NCBI GenBank assembly: GCA_017622215.1 | Contig: JAGARO010000008.1 | Span: forward strand, 53,002 to 117,001 | Length of the DNA: 64,000 bases | Direction: 5' to 3' | From: Clostridia bacterium | GTDB taxonomy: Bacteria > Bacillota > Clostridia > Monoglobales > Monoglobaceae | Shown here: positions 35,804-45,066 of the stretch, piece after piece | How positions within the stretch are numbered: the stretch's first letter is position 1 | How the letters are laid out: each line of letters begins with the position of its first letter | Notes under the pieces: model-generated | The model's database searches: none | Told to the model about the DNA's origin: nothing | The model's input: only the letters and a program-made list of their open reading frames with translations | Program-made: the position numbers and the translations under genes

Positions 35804-36859
35804 CTATCTGTTTCTTAATCCAACAAGTATTTTCATTATAAAATACAGTCTGTATTTTATTGCCATAGCAAACACCCTCTGCATAAGAGGAAGTTTTTCT
35901 ATTGGAAATTCTTTAAGGGCACTTACAGTTAAACTGTGGGTGCAAATTTCCTTAAGTCTTTTCTTTACTTCGAAAAACTTAATTTTGTTTTCTTTTCCAT
36001 GGACAATTTCCTGGGAGCATAAAACTCTGCACATAGCCTGCCAGAATCTGTTCATATATATTTTATATTCTTCTGAAGTAGCATTTATCTTAAATCTTTT
36101 TTCAACCTCCGATACAAAAACAAGGCTTTTTCCAAATCTTTCCTTGTTATAGGATTTTGAAACAGATTCTCCGTTTCTGCAATAATTATAAAAAGCCTCT
36201 TTTATGCCTGTTGCTTTTTTAATGTGGGATATAAAATCCACCATAAACAGCGCATCCTCCGAGTAAACTTCTCTTTCAGACTGAAAAGTAAGATTATATT
36301 TGGTAATTATCTCGTGTCTGAACAGATTTTTCCAGATGCTCATACCGTATTTGCTGTCATCTGCATCTTCAGGCATAGAACCAACAATCCCCATTTTAAG
36401 CTTTTTAAGTTCTTCCTCAGTTTCAAAATGAGAATCCCTGTCAAAATATGTTTTAATCTCGGTTTTTCCTTTTTCGCTGAACATATTTCCGTCAACGAAA
36501 CGAACCCCCGATAAAACAAGGTCGGAGTCATATTCCTTAGCCTTTTCATAAAGCTTTTCAAACATATCATCTTCCACATAATCGTCAGAGTCCACAAAAC
36601 CGATATATTCTCCCTCTGCAAGAAGAAGCCCTGAATTTCTTGCCATACCTGCCCCTGCATTCTCCTGATTTATAAGAATTATGCGGTCATCCTTTTCGCT
36701 GGCTTTTCTGCAAAGCTCAGGAGTAGAATCTGTGGAGGAATCGTTTATTAAGATAATTTCAATATCCTTAAGAGTCTGATTTCTCAGGGAATTTATACAT
36801 CTTTCAATATATTTTTCTGAATTATATACAGGCACAATAATGCTGACTTTTGGTTGCAT
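35804..36859 (-). CDS. Family 2 glycosyltransferase
   Basis: A 351-residue GT2 enzyme with IVPVYNSEKYIERC, LINDSSTDST and VDSDDYVEDD, the metal-binding site. YSEDALF matches the acceptor-activating ED motif. The ATG at 36859 follows GAGGT and comes seven bases after the stop of the upstream GT4 gene. The in-frame TTG at 36877 would overlap that gene and is less likely. It should add one sugar to the repeat unit. Confidence 0.9.
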   Translation of the reverse strand: MQPKVSIIVPVYNSEKYIERCINSLRNQTLKDIEIILINDSSTDSTPELCRKASEKDDRIILINQENAGAGMARNSGLLLAEGEYIGFVDSDDYVEDDMFEKLYEKAKEYDSDLVLSGVRFVDGNMFSEKGKTEIKTYFDRDSHFETEEELKKLKMGIVGSMPEDADDSKYGMSIWKNLFRHEIITKYNLTFQSEREVYSEDALFMVDFISHIKKATGIKEAFYNYCRNGESVSKSYNKERFGKSLVFVSEVEKRFKINATSEEYKIYMNRFWQAMCRVLCSQEIVHGKENKIKFFEVKKRLKEICTHSLTVSALKEFPIEKLPLMQRVFAMAIKYRLYFIMKILVGLRNR

Positions 36860-36866
36860 AATAGTT

Positions 36867-38075
36867 TTACCTCGCAATTAAATTCTCGTATTCCTTAGTT
36901 AAAATTTCACAGTATGTTTCAACGCTTAAAATATTATCTCTTTCCTTTTTGCAGTTCTCCCTGAGGCTATTGTAGTATTCGTTATCTTCAACTGTTTTCC
37001 TTATTGCCTCTGCAATTCCCAAAGGAGTACATTCTTTCGCCAGAGCTCCTGTAACGCCGTCCTTTACAAGCTCAGCCATACCCCCGTTGTTAATTGTGAT
37101 AACGGGAACGCCCATAGCCTGTGCCTCGAGAATTGAGAGAGGACAGTTTTCATACCAGATTGACGGCACAAGAATTGCTTTTGCATTTCCCATAAACTCT
37201 GTAAGCTTTTCGCCTGACAGGAAGCCTATAAGCTCTAAATTTTCAATATTACAAAGGATATCCTTGTCAGGCCCGTCCCCTGCAACCATAAAATTATATT
37301 CAGGAAGAAGCTTTGCAACTTCTCCTAAATACTCTACGCCTTTCTCCTTGGAAAGACGCCCTGCAAAAGCAATATAATCCTTTGTTTCTCTGCCCTCACA
37401 GGTAAATTTTTCTTTATCAATAAAATTATGTATAGTTTTTACCTTTCCTTTATAAAGGTCCTTTGCAGATACAAGCTTTTCTTCTAAAAAGTAGCTTGGG
37501 CTTATATACAAATCAACCTTTTTATATGTTCCTAAAAGCCCATATAACCACGCCTCAATAGCTCCTAAAATGCTTTTTAATTTTGAGCCGTGAATACATT
37601 TATTTTTAATACAGTTCCCCAAAGAACCCTTTATACACTTTTCGCAAATCTCATTTTTTTCAAAGTTATAAAGAAGATGATTAGGACAAATCATCTGATA
37701 ATCGTGAACAGTCTGAACAAGGGGAACGCCCTTCTTTTTTATTCCGTAAATTATGGAAGGTGTAAGCTGGAAATTGATATTATTCATATGAACAATATCA
37801 GGCTTAAAATCATCTATAACCTGCATAATTTTTTTCTTTGCCTCAAAGGAATAGATTATCTTAAAAGGATATAAAAATCTGCTAAGACCCTTAGAGTGAA
37901 AATCCATATTGAATGTGTATTTTCCGGCAGAGTTCTTAGCTGTATTTTTCTCGTCATACATTCCAAAATACTCTACCTCGTGGCCAAGTTTTTTAAGATG
38001 CTCACCAAGATAGAGCATATAATTCTCGCAACCCCCACGGGAATATAAGAATTTATTTACCATAAGAATTCTCAT
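36867..38075 (-). CDS. Family 4 glycosyltransferase
   Basis: A 402-residue GT-B fold, retaining transferase. The N-terminal Rossmann domain has the acceptor loop SRGGCENYMLYLGEHL, and the C-terminal donor domain has FAGRLSKEKGVEYL and the EX7E region ENCPLSILEAQAMGVPVI. A cysteine cluster (ICEKCIKGSLGNCIKNKCIHG, slightly over 150 residues in) is typical of a subset of capsule GT4 enzymes. The ATG overlaps the stop of the polymerase gene by four bases. The donor is unknown. Confidence 0.92.
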   Translation of the reverse strand: MRILMVNKFLYSRGGCENYMLYLGEHLKKLGHEVEYFGMYDEKNTAKNSAGKYTFNMDFHSKGLSRFLYPFKIIYSFEAKKKIMQVIDDFKPDIVHMNNINFQLTPSIIYGIKKKGVPLVQTVHDYQMICPNHLLYNFEKNEICEKCIKGSLGNCIKNKCIHGSKLKSILGAIEAWLYGLLGTYKKVDLYISPSYFLEEKLVSAKDLYKGKVKTIHNFIDKEKFTCEGRETKDYIAFAGRLSKEKGVEYLGEVAKLLPEYNFMVAGDGPDKDILCNIENLELIGFLSGEKLTEFMGNAKAILVPSIWYENCPLSILEAQAMGVPVITINNGGMAELVKDGVTGALAKECTPLGIAEAIRKTVEDNEYYNSLRENCKKERDNILSVETYCEILTKEYENLIAR

Positions 38076-39373
38076 AACAACGAATCCCCTTTTTCTGTGT
38101 TTTCCTTTGAAACATATCCAAACATTTTCTGTTCTTTTTCTCTTACATTTTCATCAAAGCTGTGTCCCATCATAAGTATTGCAAGAACTCCCGTTAAAAG
38201 CGGATAGTTCATAGTGTTATCAGTTGTAGATACGATTATAAGGTACAAAATAAGCATTAATGTAACAATAGCGTTGTCTACATTTCCTTTTTTCCCGAAA
38301 TACCATACACGAACCAGTGTCATAGATATAAGCCAGATAATATAACCCCAGAATCCCAAATCAATGAAATGCTGAAGAAAATCGTTATGAACGGAGGCTA
38401 CATCCATATCCATAAAGGTATTGAGCTGATAAGTTAAAAAGCCGATTCCGTTTCCTAAAAATCCTGGATTAAATTCATAAAATTCGTCCACAGCATTATA
38501 AATTTCAACTCGTCCGCTGGTGTTAATACCTGCCTTTTCAAGAAGCTCAAAGGCGTCAGCGTTAATAAGTGCAATATAGGATATAAGCAAAATAATTATA
38601 ACAATCAAAAGTATTGTAATAAGTACGCTTGCAGATTTTTTATTATATTTTGCAATAAACTTGAGTAAATAGCCAAAAATCAAAGCAATTGCAATAGCGA
38701 TAATTGCAATTCGCTTAAAAGCGGACAAAAAGCAGAACAAACTTAAGAAAAGTAAAATAAAATACACAATACTTTTCTTCGGTTTATAGAGCATATAAAT
38801 AAGGTATGCTCCCAGACAGAAAGCAAGCTCGTGAATTTCAGCCTGAATAATAATATCACCTGTTACACCTGCAAAGGTGGTTATAAGGGTAACAAATTCA
38901 GACATATATGCCCCGAGTCCGTTTTGTGCTATAACAGTTACAATCATCAAAATATTTGCAATTAAAATTGCAATAAGGTTATACCATATTCCCTTTGAAC
39001 CGAAGATATAGAGCATAGCCCCTGCTCCAAGAGCAAAGGAAAGCATATTCATATAAATAAATGAGCTTGAGAGTCCTCGGGAAATAACCCCTGTATCCAC
39101 AGTTCCCATAAACCATATAAAAAGAGATACAACTGTTGTAACAAGGAGCGGAACGCTGTAAATACAAGCGTCCTTAAAGGCGGTAAAGCCTCTTGCGATA
39201 TTTGGCTTATACATAAATAACAGTATAGCTGAACAGGCAAGAACAAGAGTAAATGCGTGGCGGTATGTAATGAAAATGCCCATTTGAATTTCTTCATTGA
39301 GGAAATAATACATCATAATAGCTACAATAATGAAATATATGTCTATAGCCTTTTTCAGAAGCTTATTTTCCAC
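38072..39373 (-). CDS. Wzy-type polysaccharide polymerase / O-antigen ligase family
   Basis: A 433-residue integral membrane protein with about eleven helices. The large external loop contains GNGIGFLTYQ and the conserved ASVHNDFLQHFIDLGFWG, which matches the Wzy/WaaL (Wzy_C) signature. It should polymerise undecaprenyl-linked repeat units on the outer face of the membrane. It begins with GTG. It lies between the chain-length (Wzz-like) genes and the GT4 gene, consistent with a Wzx/Wzy pathway. Ligase activity cannot be excluded, but an LCP enzyme at 26 kb could provide attachment. Confidence 0.87.
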   Translation of the reverse strand: MENKLLKKAIDIYFIIVAIMMYYFLNEEIQMGIFITYRHAFTLVLACSAILLFMYKPNIARGFTAFKDACIYSVPLLVTTVVSLFIWFMGTVDTGVISRGLSSSFIYMNMLSFALGAGAMLYIFGSKGIWYNLIAILIANILMIVTVIAQNGLGAYMSEFVTLITTFAGVTGDIIIQAEIHELAFCLGAYLIYMLYKPKKSIVYFILLFLSLFCFLSAFKRIAIIAIAIALIFGYLLKFIAKYNKKSASVLITILLIVIIILLISYIALINADAFELLEKAGINTSGRVEIYNAVDEFYEFNPGFLGNGIGFLTYQLNTFMDMDVASVHNDFLQHFIDLGFWGYIIWLISMTLVRVWYFGKKGNVDNAIVTLMLILYLIIVSTTDNTMNYPLLTGVLAILMMGHSFDENVREKEQKMFGYVSKENTEKGDSLL

Positions 39374-39390
39374 GCATATTCCCCCCCTAA

Positions 39391-41256
39391 TTAAATTGTG
39401 CTTTTTTCTTTTAAGTCAGATATATAATCTTTTTTACTCATAATTGCTTCAGAAAGCAATTTTCTGGCTGTTTTGTTTTCCTTAAAGGTTTCAGCAATAC
39501 CAATCTTATATTCGATAACAATATCTCTGCGTTCTTCTCTTTCGTCGAGACGGAGTCTGAAAAGACCCATTATATCTTCAACAGTAATAAAATCGGATTC
39601 CTCTGTAAGCATAACAAAGCTGCCGTTTCCGTTGTAGATATATTCTGTTTTTGATTTGCCGAACACTTCTTTTATAAGCTCTGTAAACATCTTGATAACT
39701 TCGTCGCCCACAGTTCTTGAATACATACCGTTGATATGAACAAGGTTGGATATATCAAGCATACAGTATACAACGCCTTCGTCTAAAAGCTTCTTATCCC
39801 TGGCTTTTAAGTATTTGTCAAGGTATGCTCTGTTGTTAAAGCCTGTAAGATGGTCTGTGTAGAAGATATAGTTGATAATATCTCCGGCTCTGCCCAGGAT
39901 AATTGCACCGCCACAGCAAAGAACCATAAGGAAGAAGAAGGCGATAATTGTGTAAAGAATAACATTTACGCTTTCTCTGATTGACGCTGACGAAAGAACA
40001 GAAATATAACTTGCACCTAAGTATTTGTTATATTCGTCATTGGTCTTCATTGTTGTGTCATAAAGAGCTGTAAGTTCCTCAAGAAGTGCATTGATTTCAC
40101 TTTCAACTTCAGCCTTCATAGCTGTATATTCAGCATCGCCAATAGCGGAGCAGGTAAGATTTGAGGACTTGCATTCCCCACCGCATTTACCTGTACAGTT
40201 TGTAAAGGTGTCAATTACGTATGTGCAGTACGCAGAGTCAATAATAGCGTGCTCCTTGCTTTCGTTGTGTTCTCTCCAGCTGTAAATAAGCTCATCGTAG
40301 GTTACAGTCTGGTCGCCGTAATAGTCCTGCACATTTCTTTCGTGAAGATTGTCGAGAATATATTCATAGGTTATGTTAGTGTTCCCTGAATCTCTCATCT
40401 TTTTTACGTAGGCATCAATTATAGTAACAACATCCTCAACCATACTTTCTTCTTTTGTGTTGGAGATATTGTTGTTATCAATTCTTGTTGTATAGTCTGA
40501 AACAAGCACAGACTTATTCTTCGTAATCTGATATTTATAAATTTTTGAGAAAAGGTCAGAAACCTTTACCTGTCTTAAATAGTTAAAATCGTTGGCAAGG
40601 TCGCTGAAGGATACCCCTGTTTCAGTTGACCTGTAATAGTGATTCTGGTCCATTCTCTGATAGAGTGTTGTTAAAGTGCTGTCGATACTTGTATCGATAA
40701 GCTCCATCATTTCAATGTAATCATAATTATTTTTATCAAGATTTTCTATTGTGTTATTAGCGTGAGCCACGTTAACATATTTCTGACTGAACTGCTCGAA
40801 ATAAACATCGAGAGTTTCGTCAAGAATTGTTCGGGCAAATTCAGGTCCTTCACCGCTGGATGATGCAAAAGAAACTATGAATGTGCTTGGTTCATATATG
40901 TATTCTTCGCCCTCCTCAAGCATAGCCTCTTTCTGAGCAACCTTATCTGCATCCTCAATAGGAGTGATGTTAATTCTTGAAATAAGGCTGTCAACGGAGT
41001 AAATGCCTGTGAGTCCCATTTTGTCAACAACCTTTGACATTACAGCCGAAGATTTAATTTCGTTTACATCAAGCTTGTCGCCTGTTGGAGCAAGCCCTTT
41101 TTCAGCCTGTTCGTCATTATAATGGATAACCTCTGACGCAATGTAGGTATTTGATGATGAAAGCTTATAGTAAACACCATAGGTTGCCAAAAGACAGAAA
41201 GCGATTATCAACGGCAGAAGTTTTTTAAGATATCTTGTAATCTGAAAGTTTTTCAT
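39391..41256 (-). CDS. Wzz-like chain-length protein fused to a degenerate GGDEF domain
   Basis: A 621-residue fusion. Helix 1 (about 13-30) is followed by a long extracellular alpha-helical region (31-429) with the Wzz/PCP layout, then helix 2 (about 430-454) and a cytoplasmic GGDEF domain (about 468-621). An extracellular Cys cluster lies at 344-369 (five Cys). In the GGDEF domain the lead DHLTGFNNR, metal Asp501, guanine-contacting Asn509 and Asp518 (GDE) remain. The signature reads GNGSF (543-547), so the catalytic acidic residues are lost, and no RxxD inhibitory site is present. Cyclase activity is unlikely, but GTP or c-di-GMP binding is possible. It lies 20 bases after a second Wzz-like gene. 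No BY-kinase is present. Confidence 0.85.
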   Translation of the reverse strand: MKNFQITRYLKKLLPLIIAFCLLATYGVYYKLSSSNTYIASEVIHYNDEQAEKGLAPTGDKLDVNEIKSSAVMSKVVDKMGLTGIYSVDSLISRINITPIEDADKVAQKEAMLEEGEEYIYEPSTFIVSFASSSGEGPEFARTILDETLDVYFEQFSQKYVNVAHANNTIENLDKNNYDYIEMMELIDTSIDSTLTTLYQRMDQNHYYRSTETGVSFSDLANDFNYLRQVKVSDLFSKIYKYQITKNKSVLVSDYTTRIDNNNISNTKEESMVEDVVTIIDAYVKKMRDSGNTNITYEYILDNLHERNVQDYYGDQTVTYDELIYSWREHNESKEHAIIDSAYCTYVIDTFTNCTGKCGGECKSSNLTCSAIGDAEYTAMKAEVESEINALLEELTALYDTTMKTNDEYNKYLGASYISVLSSASIRESVNVILYTIIAFFFLMVLCCGGAIILGRAGDIINYIFYTDHLTGFNNRAYLDKYLKARDKKLLDEGVVYCMLDISNLVHINGMYSRTVGDEVIKMFTELIKEVFGKSKTEYIYNGNGSFVMLTEESDFITVEDIMGLFRLRLDEREERRDIVIEYKIGIAETFKENKTARKLLSEAIMSKKDYISDLKEKSTI

Positions 41257-41276
41257 CTTTATCCTCCTTTGATAAT

Positions 41277-42632
41277 CTATGCTTTTTTAGGAAATTTTTC
41301 AGAAATCTGCTTAAGCATAAGTGCCGCATACATAAGACCTGCAAACATCACAAGAGTTTTAAGCTCGTCCATAAGTGAAACACCATAGATGCTTACAGCA
41401 ATGCACTGATTCATTTTGTGGGCAGAATACTCACGGCCTGCCATTATAGCTTCCTTTTCAAAGCCCTTAATGCTGTCATAAATGGATGCTATCAAAGCAT
41501 CAGCCGATTCCGAAGTCTGTGAACTCTGACTTCCTGAAGAAATTTTATTAATAATTAAATTATTATCCATAATTTCTCTTTCATTGGAAGCAACATAGTT
41601 ACTGTAATTTGTGGCTAAAACAGAAAGCTCGTCAATTCCGACCTTAGTTCTGCCCATATAGTATTTACCGCCCTGGTCCCAGGTAGGAACCAGTACAATC
41701 CTTGTCATTTCTTCGCTGTACATATCAATTGCCTCGTTGCAGAGCCTGTATGATGCATCGTTTTTGCGACGGTCAAAATCAACATTCTTGTTCTGGTAGG
41801 ACAGTCTGTCAACATAATCATCTCTGTCTTTAACAATACCGTGCTGAAGAATGAGGGACCTTAAATTCTGGTTTATCTGTGTTTCCTTGAACTGATAAAC
41901 TTTACCTCCTATGGAGTTAAAGGTACTTCCGTCTGAGGTTACAAAGCTTGAATTCTTTTCAGCCATACCATAAAGATAATTGAGAATAGCGGAACTTTCC
42001 TTGTCTAAAAATGCTACTATGTCCATATATTCCATATTCTCAAAATCAGGTTTTTCAGCATCAAGCCTGAAATTATCAGTATATTTTTCTATGTAATATT
42101 CCTTATAGGCAGTAGTTATAAGCTGTATAACATTTTCTGAGTCAAGGTGGTCAGTATGTTTGGATGCGTGGTATTCCACGGCAAATTCTGTTGAGATGTG
42201 GTAGTTTGCCTCGTCGTCAACATTACCCTGAACACAAGGATAAACCGAAAGACAGTTTTTAAGCTGTTTAACTGTAACATCCTTAAGAGCACCTTTTTCG
42301 ATAGCTCTTGATACAACCTCATCACATAAAATTTCAGCAGGATTGTATCTTGTACCGTTGGAATTCTGTGCCTGTGATGCCTCTGAGTAATTCAGTGAAA
42401 TAACAGCATAAACAGACTTTTTAAGTTCAAAGTGATTTACAATTCCGTAAACCATGGTTGTAACAAAACACAGGAGGATTATACCTGCATTAAAGTATTC
42501 AGCTGTTTTGAAAATTTGTTTACGTTCTGTACCGTTTATATTTTTAGCACGGAGAACAATTATTGCCGCTGACCAAAGAAAGACTGCGCCGACAACTAAA
42601 ACAAACAATTTCTGTAGTATATCAGTAAACAT
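41277..42632 (-). CDS. Wzz/PCP-like membrane protein, second copy
   Basis: A 451-residue protein with two N-terminal helices (about 6-27 and 46-66), a large extracellular helical region (about 67-415) and a C-terminal helix (about 420-440). The topology and position next to the Wzy gene match a polysaccharide co-polymerase. It has no kinase or GGDEF domain, so it is probably the partner of the fusion downstream. Paired PCPs could form a mixed ring. Sequence similarity to classical Wzz is too low to see by eye, so the call rests on topology, the YAVISLNYSE-type first strand and context. Confidence 0.65.
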   Translation of the reverse strand: MFTDILQKLFVLVVGAVFLWSAAIIVLRAKNINGTERKQIFKTAEYFNAGIILLCFVTTMVYGIVNHFELKKSVYAVISLNYSEASQAQNSNGTRYNPAEILCDEVVSRAIEKGALKDVTVKQLKNCLSVYPCVQGNVDDEANYHISTEFAVEYHASKHTDHLDSENVIQLITTAYKEYYIEKYTDNFRLDAEKPDFENMEYMDIVAFLDKESSAILNYLYGMAEKNSSFVTSDGSTFNSIGGKVYQFKETQINQNLRSLILQHGIVKDRDDYVDRLSYQNKNVDFDRRKNDASYRLCNEAIDMYSEEMTRIVLVPTWDQGGKYYMGRTKVGIDELSVLATNYSNYVASNEREIMDNNLIINKISSGSQSSQTSESADALIASIYDSIKGFEKEAIMAGREYSAHKMNQCIAVSIYGVSLMDELKTLVMFAGLMYAALMLKQISEKFPKKA

Positions 42633-42651
42633 TTGCTTTTTCCTCCCTCAA

Positions 42652-43908
42652 TTAAAATTTGTTAATATCTATAACAACCAATTCAGGCTGGTTATTTACA
42701 CGGAAAATTATTTTATTTTCCAAACCACCGCTTACGATAAGCGGTTTTCCTGCAACATCATGTCTTCCGTAGGCGAAGTAGTCCCTTCTCTCAGGGAACA
42801 GTATTCCCTCGTGAGTGTATAACGGACCGAGAACAGGAACCCTTACAACTCCGCCATGGGTGTGTCCGCAAAGCATAAGGTCGCCCCAGAATTCAGGCTG
42901 AAATTCCTCAAAAATAAACGGCTCGTGAACAGCAGTAATCTTGAGATTGTCGGGGTTCTCACTTATATAATCGTTAAAACTCTGTCCTGAATAAGACCAG
43001 AATGAAGATGGATTTGAGGTCAGGACTCCGTATATGTCAACTGTCATATTTTTAATTTCAATGGTGTCCTTTTCGTTTTTAAGTATTTTAATTCCTGTCT
43101 CTTCAACCTTATTCTCAAAAACATCTTCCAGCTGACGCAGTGCGTTTTCATCACGTGTTCCCTCTGTGAAGCCAAGCTTTTCATCAAGAACATCTTCATT
43201 CAGCGGGAATTTATAAATAGCGTCTACTTCGTTGTTTCCGTAAACGTAGTAGGAAGGAGCAATTTTTGTCAATCCTTTTCCTAAAGTTACGGCATATTCA
43301 ATATCTTTATCTGAATAGTCTGATAAACTGCCCGTTCTGTAATCCACAATATCGCCTGTACAGATTATAATATCAGGTTTAAGCTCCTCAACACGCTTAA
43401 GAAGTTTGCTGTTATTTTTTCCGTAGGATGTACTGTGTAAATCAGAGATGTGAATAACTCTTATACGGCTGTCAACCTTAAGACTGCTTGTGCTGTAAAA
43501 GGTTTCCTTAAAATTTCTGTTGCCGATATAGTTAAAGAGGATTATAACAACAGCAGTTGCAATACAAACAAAGGTCATACCGAGAGCAAAGAACTTTAAA
43601 GTTCGGATATTTTTCTTGGTTTTAGGGCTTAGAGCATTATAGCCTTTATTTTTGGAGAATTTAACTTTTTTCCCTCCGCCCATTACCGAAAGGACGCAAG
43701 ACATAAGAATTTCCTTGCATTCAGCCTTAAACTTCTTAATTTTTTCCTCACCGCGGTAGTTAACCACAACCTTTTTTTCGTCAATATACTCAACATCAAA
43801 GGTGTCAGCCCATCTGTCATATACTTCAGGGGTTGTAAGCTCCCTGAAAAGTTCTTTAAGCTGTTCCTGATATCTGTCATTTTCAATAAAAATTTTTCTA
43901 ATTGCCAT
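42652..43908 (-). CDS. Membrane-anchored calcineurin-like metallophosphoesterase with N-terminal extension
   Basis: A 418-residue protein. Residues about 7-82 resemble DnaA domain I (helices, a TPEVYDRW turn, then a strand-helix-strand ending KKVKF). A linker and one helix (about 104-126) place the C-terminal phosphoesterase on the other side of the membrane. Metal motifs are ISDLH (DxH), CTGDIVD, YGNNE (usual GNHE with His replaced by Asn), VHEPF and CGHTHGG. YkuE-type enzymes remove lipid or wall precursors, and a role recycling undecaprenyl pyrophosphate or trimming lipid-linked sugars is possible but inferred. The ATG at 43908 was chosen over an upstream TTG. It lies between the GT4 and Wzz-like genes. 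Confidence 0.82.
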   Translation of the reverse strand: MAIRKIFIENDRYQEQLKELFRELTTPEVYDRWADTFDVEYIDEKKVVVNYRGEEKIKKFKAECKEILMSCVLSVMGGGKKVKFSKNKGYNALSPKTKKNIRTLKFFALGMTFVCIATAVVIILFNYIGNRNFKETFYSTSSLKVDSRIRVIHISDLHSTSYGKNNSKLLKRVEELKPDIIICTGDIVDYRTGSLSDYSDKDIEYAVTLGKGLTKIAPSYYVYGNNEVDAIYKFPLNEDVLDEKLGFTEGTRDENALRQLEDVFENKVEETGIKILKNEKDTIEIKNMTVDIYGVLTSNPSSFWSYSGQSFNDYISENPDNLKITAVHEPFIFEEFQPEFWGDLMLCGHTHGGVVRVPVLGPLYTHEGILFPERRDYFAYGRHDVAGKPLIVSGGLENKIIFRVNNQPELVVIDINKF

Positions 43909-43927
43909 ATCAAACAAACCTTTACTT

Positions 43928-45049
43928 TTATTTTTTATACAGTTTTATGGTTGACTCAGCAACCTCCTGCCAACTATACTTGCCTAAAATAAATTCTGAC
44001 GCTCCCTCACGGTAGCTTTCCACAAGGGAGGAGTCATCGCATAAGGACTGAAGCTTATCCGCCAAATCCTCAATATTACTCTTTTTAAAGTAAATTGCCT
44101 TATCCTCTGCAACACTTTTATTTTCAGGTATATCCGAGCACAAAAGTGCGTTGCCGTATGCCAGAGCCTCTAAAAGACTTAAAGACATTCCCTCAAGGTC
44201 AGAGGGAAGTACAGTGAGATAAGCGTTTGAATAAATTTCATTCAAGCTATCTCCCGACACAAAGCCCGTGAAAATTATGTTTGGGTTGCCCTTTGCCTTT
44301 TCATAAAGCATTTCAACATAATCGTCCGTATCGCTTGTATCTCCTGCGATAACAAGCTTTTTATCTGTTTTAATTTTGTTATATGCGTCAATGAGATAAT
44401 GAATGCCTTTTTCAGCGGTAAGCCTTGACACAACTGAAATATATCCGTCTTTTGTAAGTCCGTACTTTTCAGTTATAAGCTCTGGATCTTTCCTTTCAGG
44501 GCTAGCTATTCCATTATGAATAATGGTAGTTTCCCTGCCGTAGGTTTCCTTAAAGTAGTCGTAAGCCGACTGACTTAAAACAATAACCTCATCTGCATAT
44601 TTCGCAAGGATTTTTTCGCCAAACTTTATGTATTTTGAAGCAAAACCTTTCCCCCACTTTTCTCTCTGCCAGTCAAGTCCGTGGACTGTGGCTATACATT
44701 TCTTTCCGAAAAGCTTAGGAATCCACAACGCTGCGCAAGGGCCTTCTGCGTGGAAATGAATAACGTCATAATTCTTAAATGAGGCTGAAATTGCAGCCGT
44801 AAAGGAAGCAATCATAGCGGCAAAGCCACGAACGTCAAGAGTCCAGGCGTTTTTTATTTTAACGCCCTTATATAATCCCTTTTCCACTGTGCCCACATAT
44901 TCATTTTCAACCTTATCTGAAGAACGGTTGTAACAGGTAACGTCAATTCCCATTTCCACCAGTATAGGACACAAAGTGGTTAGTACATTTTCAATTCCGC
45001 CACGGCGTGAAGGGACAACCTTGTGCCCAATCATTGCGACTTTCATCAT
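43928..45049 (-). CDS. Family 4 glycosyltransferase
   Basis: A 373-residue GT-B enzyme of the group that carries IGHKVVPSRRGGIENVL at the N-terminus and GLDWQREKWG in the middle, seen in EPS transferases related to rhamnosyl and galactosyl types. The donor domain has VSRLTAEKGIHYLI and EX7E (EGMSLSLLEALAYGNALL). The ATG at 45049 is preceded by GGAG; an in-frame GTG at 45055 is possible. It follows the initiating transferase by about 18 bases and probably adds the second sugar. Confidence 0.9.
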   Translation of the reverse strand: MMKVAMIGHKVVPSRRGGIENVLTTLCPILVEMGIDVTCYNRSSDKVENEYVGTVEKGLYKGVKIKNAWTLDVRGFAAMIASFTAAISASFKNYDVIHFHAEGPCAALWIPKLFGKKCIATVHGLDWQREKWGKGFASKYIKFGEKILAKYADEVIVLSQSAYDYFKETYGRETTIIHNGIASPERKDPELITEKYGLTKDGYISVVSRLTAEKGIHYLIDAYNKIKTDKKLVIAGDTSDTDDYVEMLYEKAKGNPNIIFTGFVSGDSLNEIYSNAYLTVLPSDLEGMSLSLLEALAYGNALLCSDIPENKSVAEDKAIYFKKSNIEDLADKLQSLCDDSSLVESYREGASEFILGKYSWQEVAESTIKLYKK

Positions 45050-45066
45050 TTTCACTCCAAATCAGT

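Noticed and set aside
39391..41256. Active diguanylate cyclase
   Set aside because: The signature is GNGSF, with the catalytic acidic residues lost, so cyclase activity is not called.
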